A stretch of 64,000 bases of DNA from Sphaerochaeta sp032144095 (GTDB lineage Bacteria > Spirochaetota > Spirochaetia > Sphaerochaetales > Sphaerochaetaceae), in assembly GCF_032144095.1 (NCBI RefSeq), contig NZ_JAVSNJ010000008.1:1-64000 (forward strand), given 5' to 3'. The position numbers and the translations under genes are program-made. Of this stretch, positions 60,688 through 64,000 are shown one piece after another (the stretch's first letter is position 1; every line of letters begins with the position of its first letter). The notes under the pieces are model-generated. The model saw only the letters and a program-made list of their open reading frames with translations. It had not been told where the DNA came from and made no database searches.

Positions 60688-62088
60688 ATGAGCAGCTATA
60701 CCCATGAAACCTTCATCTCCCCCTTTACCTGGCGCTATGGCAGTCCTGCCATGCGCTCCCTCTTCAGCGAACAGGAAAAACGCCGGCTTCTCCGGCAGAT
60801 CTGGATAGCCCTGGCCACAGCACAGAAAAAGGCCTCTCTTGTCACAGACGAGCAGCTTTCCGAGCTCATAGCCCACAAGGATGACATCGACATCGACCGA
60901 GCCACAGCCATCGAGGCTGAGATTCGGCACGATTTGATGGCAGAAATCAAGACCTATGCCGAGCAGTGCCCCAAGGGGGGAAGCATCATCCACCTGGGTG
61001 CCACCAGCATGGATGTCCTTGACAATATGGATGCCCTGCGACTCAGGCAGGCTACCCTGCTCATCATCGAAAAGACCAAGGTCCTGCTCAAGGCGTTCCA
61101 GGAAAAGATGGAGGCGTATGCAGAAAGCCCTTGCATGGCCTTCACCCATATCCAGCCAGCTGAACCCACCACCATAGGCTACCGCTTTGCCCAGAGTGCC
61201 CAGGACCTCGTCGAGGACCTGAAGGCCCTCCAGGAGGTAGCTGCCTCGATCAGGGGGAAAGGTATCAAGGGGGCTGTAGGTACCAGCGCGAGCTACACCG
61301 AACTGCTCAAGGGACGGGGTATGACAGCCTTTGAACTGGAACATGAGGTAATGACCTCCCTTGGGCTTGGGAGCTTTACAGCCTCCACCCAGGTCTATCC
61401 ACGAAAGCAGGACTGGAGGATCGTCACAGCCCTCTCCGGACTCTGCTGTACCCTCTACAAGTTCGCCCTCGACTTCAGGCTCTTGCAGAGCCCTCCCATC
61501 GGGGAGTGGAGCGAGCCCTTTGGGGAAAAGCAGGTGGGCTCCTCTGCCATGCCGTTCAAGCGCAACCCCATCAACTGCGAGAAGATCGACAGCCTGTGCC
61601 GCTTTGTATCCAGCCAGAGCGAAGTGCTCTGGCAGAATGCCGCATCCACCATGCTGGAACGCACCCTCGACGACAGCGCAAACAGACGTGTCACGCTGCC
61701 CGAGTGCTTCCTTGCCACCGATGAGGTCCTCACCACTGCCACCAAGATCGTGACAGGGATGCAGATCCATGAATCGGGGGTAAAGAGAAACCTCGCCACC
61801 TATGGCCTGTTCGCAGCCAGCGAGCGCCTTCTTATGGAGTTGGGAAGAAGAGGTGCAAACCGTCAGGAGATGCACGAGCTTATCCGCCACTACAGCCTCA
61901 AGGCCTGGGCAGAGGTGCAGGAAGGCCAAGTCAATACCCTTGCCGAAATGCTCAGCAGTGACAGGACGGTCCTCTCCTTCATGCAGGAAGAGGAGGTGCT
62001 CCAGTCTCTCAATGCGGAGGAGTATGTGGGCGATGCACCCTTGAGGACCCGCATGGTCATCCAAGAGGTAGAGGCAGCCCTTAGCTGA
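60688..62088 (+). CDS. purB: Adenylosuccinate lyase
   Basis: PurB cleaves adenylosuccinate to AMP, and SAICAR to AICAR, with release of fumarate. The 466-residue protein shows HLGATSMDVLDN near the N terminus, FTHIQPAEPTT, and the fumarase/aspartase signature GSSAMPFKRNPINCEK. It is followed convergently by the VTT-family gene, overlapping by eight bases. Confidence 0.93.
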   Translation: MSSYTHETFISPFTWRYGSPAMRSLFSEQEKRRLLRQIWIALATAQKKASLVTDEQLSELIAHKDDIDIDRATAIEAEIRHDLMAEIKTYAEQCPKGGSIIHLGATSMDVLDNMDALRLRQATLLIIEKTKVLLKAFQEKMEAYAESPCMAFTHIQPAEPTTIGYRFAQSAQDLVEDLKALQEVAASIRGKGIKGAVGTSASYTELLKGRGMTAFELEHEVMTSLGLGSFTASTQVYPRKQDWRIVTALSGLCCTLYKFALDFRLLQSPPIGEWSEPFGEKQVGSSAMPFKRNPINCEKIDSLCRFVSSQSEVLWQNAASTMLERTLDDSANRRVTLPECFLATDEVLTTATKIVTGMQIHESGVKRNLATYGLFAASERLLMELGRRGANRQEMHELIRHYSLKAWAEVQEGQVNTLAEMLSSDRTVLSFMQEEEVLQSLNAEEYVGDAPLRTRMVIQEVEAALS

Positions 62089-62707
62089 TGTAGATCAGGC
62101 CGGCAAAGATACCATAGTAGATGGCCATCCTAAGGTAGCGCACCAAGCTTCCCAGCAGGAATAGGTGTAGCTTGAACTTGACCGCCCCTGCCACCGTACA
62201 GATGGTGGAGAACGGAAGCGGGGTTAGGCCGCTGATGACGATCGCCCACACCCCATACTTGGTGATGATCTCCTCCGCATGGGTTCCTGAGACCTTCAGG
62301 ACCCATCGTTTTATGGGAGGGATAAGTCCCACGAGCCTGCCGACAAGGTATGCGCTCCAGGCCCCTGCCACTGAGCTGGTTCCCATCACCAGGATGACAA
62401 GGAGCGGAGGCCAGGACATGACAAATGGCCAGATCAGATCGACGGAGATGGGCAGGACAAACCAATCCACTATGTAGACGTAGAGGGCTACCCCATGGAC
62501 CCCCAGATTCTGGACAAACTCTTTCATCATCTCCGATTTCCCCAAGGGTGTGAGGGAGAGCAGCTTCATTGCCACCAGATAGATGGCGAGGATCGGGATG
62601 GTGGCAAGGATGGTCCTTTTGACAAGCAGGCGCATGTCGAGCGTCCCATCATCGAGCATGTAGCTTTCTTTTGCAAAGAGGGGCTTGATCCGTTCAATGA
62701 TGTTCAT
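62081..62707 (-). CDS. DedA/VTT-family membrane protein
   Basis: The 208-residue protein has five or so hydrophobic segments and the VTT-type motif SGLTPLPFSTICTVAGAVKF. DedA-family proteins are linked to membrane lipid flipping and proton balance. The ATG at 62707 overlaps the end of the AlaX gene by 14 bases, suggesting coupling. An upstream frame inside AlaX is rejected. Confidence 0.75.
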   Translation of the reverse strand: MNIIERIKPLFAKESYMLDDGTLDMRLLVKRTILATIPILAIYLVAMKLLSLTPLGKSEMMKEFVQNLGVHGVALYVYIVDWFVLPISVDLIWPFVMSWPPLLVILVMGTSSVAGAWSAYLVGRLVGLIPPIKRWVLKVSGTHAEEIITKYGVWAIVISGLTPLPFSTICTVAGAVKFKLHLFLLGSLVRYLRMAIYYGIFAGLIYIS

Positions 62708-63887
62708 AGAGCAACTCTTTGAAAACTGAAAAGAGGGTTTCCGGTTTTCCTTTTCCCACTCCCTGGAAGAGAGTGTCCCTCCCTCCGCCCTTCCCTTCGA
62801 TGGGAGCGAGCAGACGGTTTCGCGAACGATTGAAATCAAGCAGGGCTGAGGCCTTCCCACCAAGGCCTATGAGCCAGATGAGCTTGCCCTCCTCTTGTTT
62901 TGCTGCGCAGAGGGCAAGGTCCCCAGCATGGGCACAGGCAGTGCCTACATGCTTGAGGTCGATATCCTCACCTACCTCCCAGAGGACGAGGGGGATGCCT
63001 CCGATTTGCTCGGCCTTCTCCATCAGGGAAAAGAGGGTCAGCTCTGCGACCTGCTCAGATTTTTTCAGAAGCTGGGTTCGGTCCTGGGCAATCTGGGAGA
63101 GCAGTTGTCTCTCTACCTCCAGAAGGTTCTCCCTCTGGGCGGAGTGGAGCGTGCACAGCTGTGCGACCAGCGAACGGTTCTCCCGTATCATGGCAAGAGC
63201 CTCTTGCCCGACAGAGAAGATGAGCCGTACATGGCCCCGGAGCTTCTCCTGTCCCTCATACTGGAACAGGATGACCTCGCTTGTATTTGCCAGATGTAGG
63301 CCACCACAAGCAGTCATATCCACATCCTCAATGACCACGAGCCGGATCGTGTCGTTGTCGACCTTGATGGAACGCCGCAGCTTCAGCTTCATCGCATCTT
63401 CGTGCGCCTCCTCCCTGTAGGAGAGGGGGTGCGCCTCACGGACGCTCTGGTTTACCAGCTCTTCAAGGGCAAAGCAGGTAGAGGCGGGTATTTCTCCCTG
63501 GTCTGTCTCTATGGTGAGGATCTTCTCCCCTTGGTGCACGCTTACCGTACCAATGCCAAAATGGGAATGGAGGAGGCCACTGGCCACATGTTGGGCAGTG
63601 TGCATCTGCATGTAGTGGTAGCGATGGGCCCAGTCCAACACGACCAGGACCTGCTCTCCGACAGAGAAGGTCGGGTTATCGACCTTGTGGAGGATAGTCC
63701 CCTCTTCCCCTTTTACGGTGTCCAGGAGGGTACATCCCCCGATGGTCCCCCTATCGCCACTCTGCCCTCCCCCTTCGGGGTAGCAGATGGTCCTGTCGAG
63801 GATAACCCCCTCTTCGGTGATGGCGACTACGGTTGCTTCAAGGGTTTTCAGATAGGGTTCTTCGTAATATACAGTTCTGGAATTCAT
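62694..63887 (-). CDS. alaX: Alanyl-tRNA editing protein, AlaX long form
   Basis: The protein hydrolyses mischarged Ser- or Gly-tRNA-Ala in trans. The 397 residues include the editing domain with zinc ligands His96, His100 (HTAQH) and Cys194, His198 (CGGLH), and a C-terminal DHHA1-type domain with DFNRSRNRL and EGKGGGRDTLFQGVGKG. ATG 63887 follows GAGGA. The upstream TRIC-like gene overlaps this ribosome site. Confidence 0.87.
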   Translation of the reverse strand: MNSRTVYYEEPYLKTLEATVVAITEEGVILDRTICYPEGGGQSGDRGTIGGCTLLDTVKGEEGTILHKVDNPTFSVGEQVLVVLDWAHRYHYMQMHTAQHVASGLLHSHFGIGTVSVHQGEKILTIETDQGEIPASTCFALEELVNQSVREAHPLSYREEAHEDAMKLKLRRSIKVDNDTIRLVVIEDVDMTACGGLHLANTSEVILFQYEGQEKLRGHVRLIFSVGQEALAMIRENRSLVAQLCTLHSAQRENLLEVERQLLSQIAQDRTQLLKKSEQVAELTLFSLMEKAEQIGGIPLVLWEVGEDIDLKHVGTACAHAGDLALCAAKQEEGKLIWLIGLGGKASALLDFNRSRNRLLAPIEGKGGGRDTLFQGVGKGKPETLFSVFKELLYEHH

Positions 63888-63895
63888 GGTTTTCC

Positions 63896-64000
63896 TCAAT
63901 CGATGCGTTGCATGGTAAGGTGGTCTTCGACAGGCAGGGCGGTCCTGGCCACAGGTAGCTGGATCCTGAACTTGATGGCCACCAGACGGATGACGAACAC
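63896..64000 (-). CDS. Partial CDS cut by the window edge, TRIC/UPF0126-like C terminus
   Basis: The last 34 codons run to TGA at 63896-63898. They encode FVIRLVAIKFRIQLPVAR and then ALPVEDHLTMQRID, which resembles the last helix of the TRIC (UPF0126) channel family, but this is a weak call. The gene starts beyond the right edge. Confidence 0.4.
   Translation of the reverse strand: MFVIRLVAIKFRIQLPVARTALPVEDHLTMQRID

Noticed and set aside
60667..62064. 465-codon open frame on the minus strand opposite purB
   Set aside because: purB on the plus strand has the full family signature and a normal length; the opposite frame has no recognisable motif and is a codon-usage shadow.
1..64000. tRNA, rRNA, CRISPR array, transposase or riboswitch
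   Set aside because: I looked for tRNA-like GTTCGAATC arms, repeat-spacer arrays, transposase motifs and known aptamer cores and saw none convincing; a computational scan (tRNAscan, Rfam) would be decisive.

Overview
The window is about 64 kb of gene-dense bacterial chromosome with moderately high GC. The gene set best fits a free-living spirochaete of the Sphaerochaeta type. The main pointers are an archaeal/eukaryal-type phenylalanyl-tRNA synthetase (short PheT of 565 aa next to a PheS of 512 aa), Na+-pumping NQR genes, a TRAP transporter, anaerobe-type MinD-ferredoxin ATPases and a fused 2-oxoacid dehydrogenase E1. The assignment is an inference: there is no rRNA, tRNA or other taxonomic marker in view.

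Layout. 1-4.4 kb: an nqrBCDEF operon with its own promoter plus a small unknown gene. 4.4-11.99 kb: an MFS transporter, a LacI regulator divergent from a TRAP transporter/glycerophosphodiesterase operon, and a Gfo/Idh oxidoreductase. 12.3-20.0 kb: an exported protein of 20 ankyrin-like repeats, an acyltransferase with a zinc ribbon, a GltS-type symporter, an HNH protein and a probable outer-membrane protein. 20.0-31.0 kb: an OhrR regulator, a UgpB-like ABC transporter without its ATPase, a MerR regulator, radC, vapBC, an extradiol dioxygenase, an old-yellow-enzyme-type flavoprotein divergent from a TetR regulator, and a lipoprotein. 31.0-38.3 kb: a complete hisGDCBHAFI(E) operon on the minus strand, preceded by what reads as a classical histidine attenuator (leader peptide MNMNHYSIHHHGMIIRP and a terminator). 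38.4-42.4 kb: potDABC. 42.8-48.7 kb: pheST, the fused E1 and a flavin reductase-like gene. 49.0-51.4 kb: a purine operon (hpt, a second phosphoribosyltransferase, purA). 51.5-55.5 kb: a six-gene cluster (DUF134 regulator, two NifX-like proteins, two MinD/ferredoxin ATPases, a metallo-beta-lactamase-fold hydrolase) resembling the orange-protein (ORP) clusters of anaerobes, with two CATATG-centred palindromes at its promoter. 55.5-64 kb: a PHP phosphatase, an AAA ATPase flanked by 65-bp direct repeats and four 18-nt palindromes, an EamA exporter, an orphan PotD-like lipoprotein, purB, a VTT-family membrane protein, AlaX and a gene cut by the window edge.

The most interesting items are the his attenuator in front of a gene order identical to that of enterobacteria, the DUF134/NifX/MinD cluster with its operator pair, the repeat-bracketed ATPase, the tandem operators between the flavoprotein and TetR genes, and the long inverted repeat in the TRAP operon leader. 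I saw no CRISPR array, no transposase, and no tRNA or rRNA gene.
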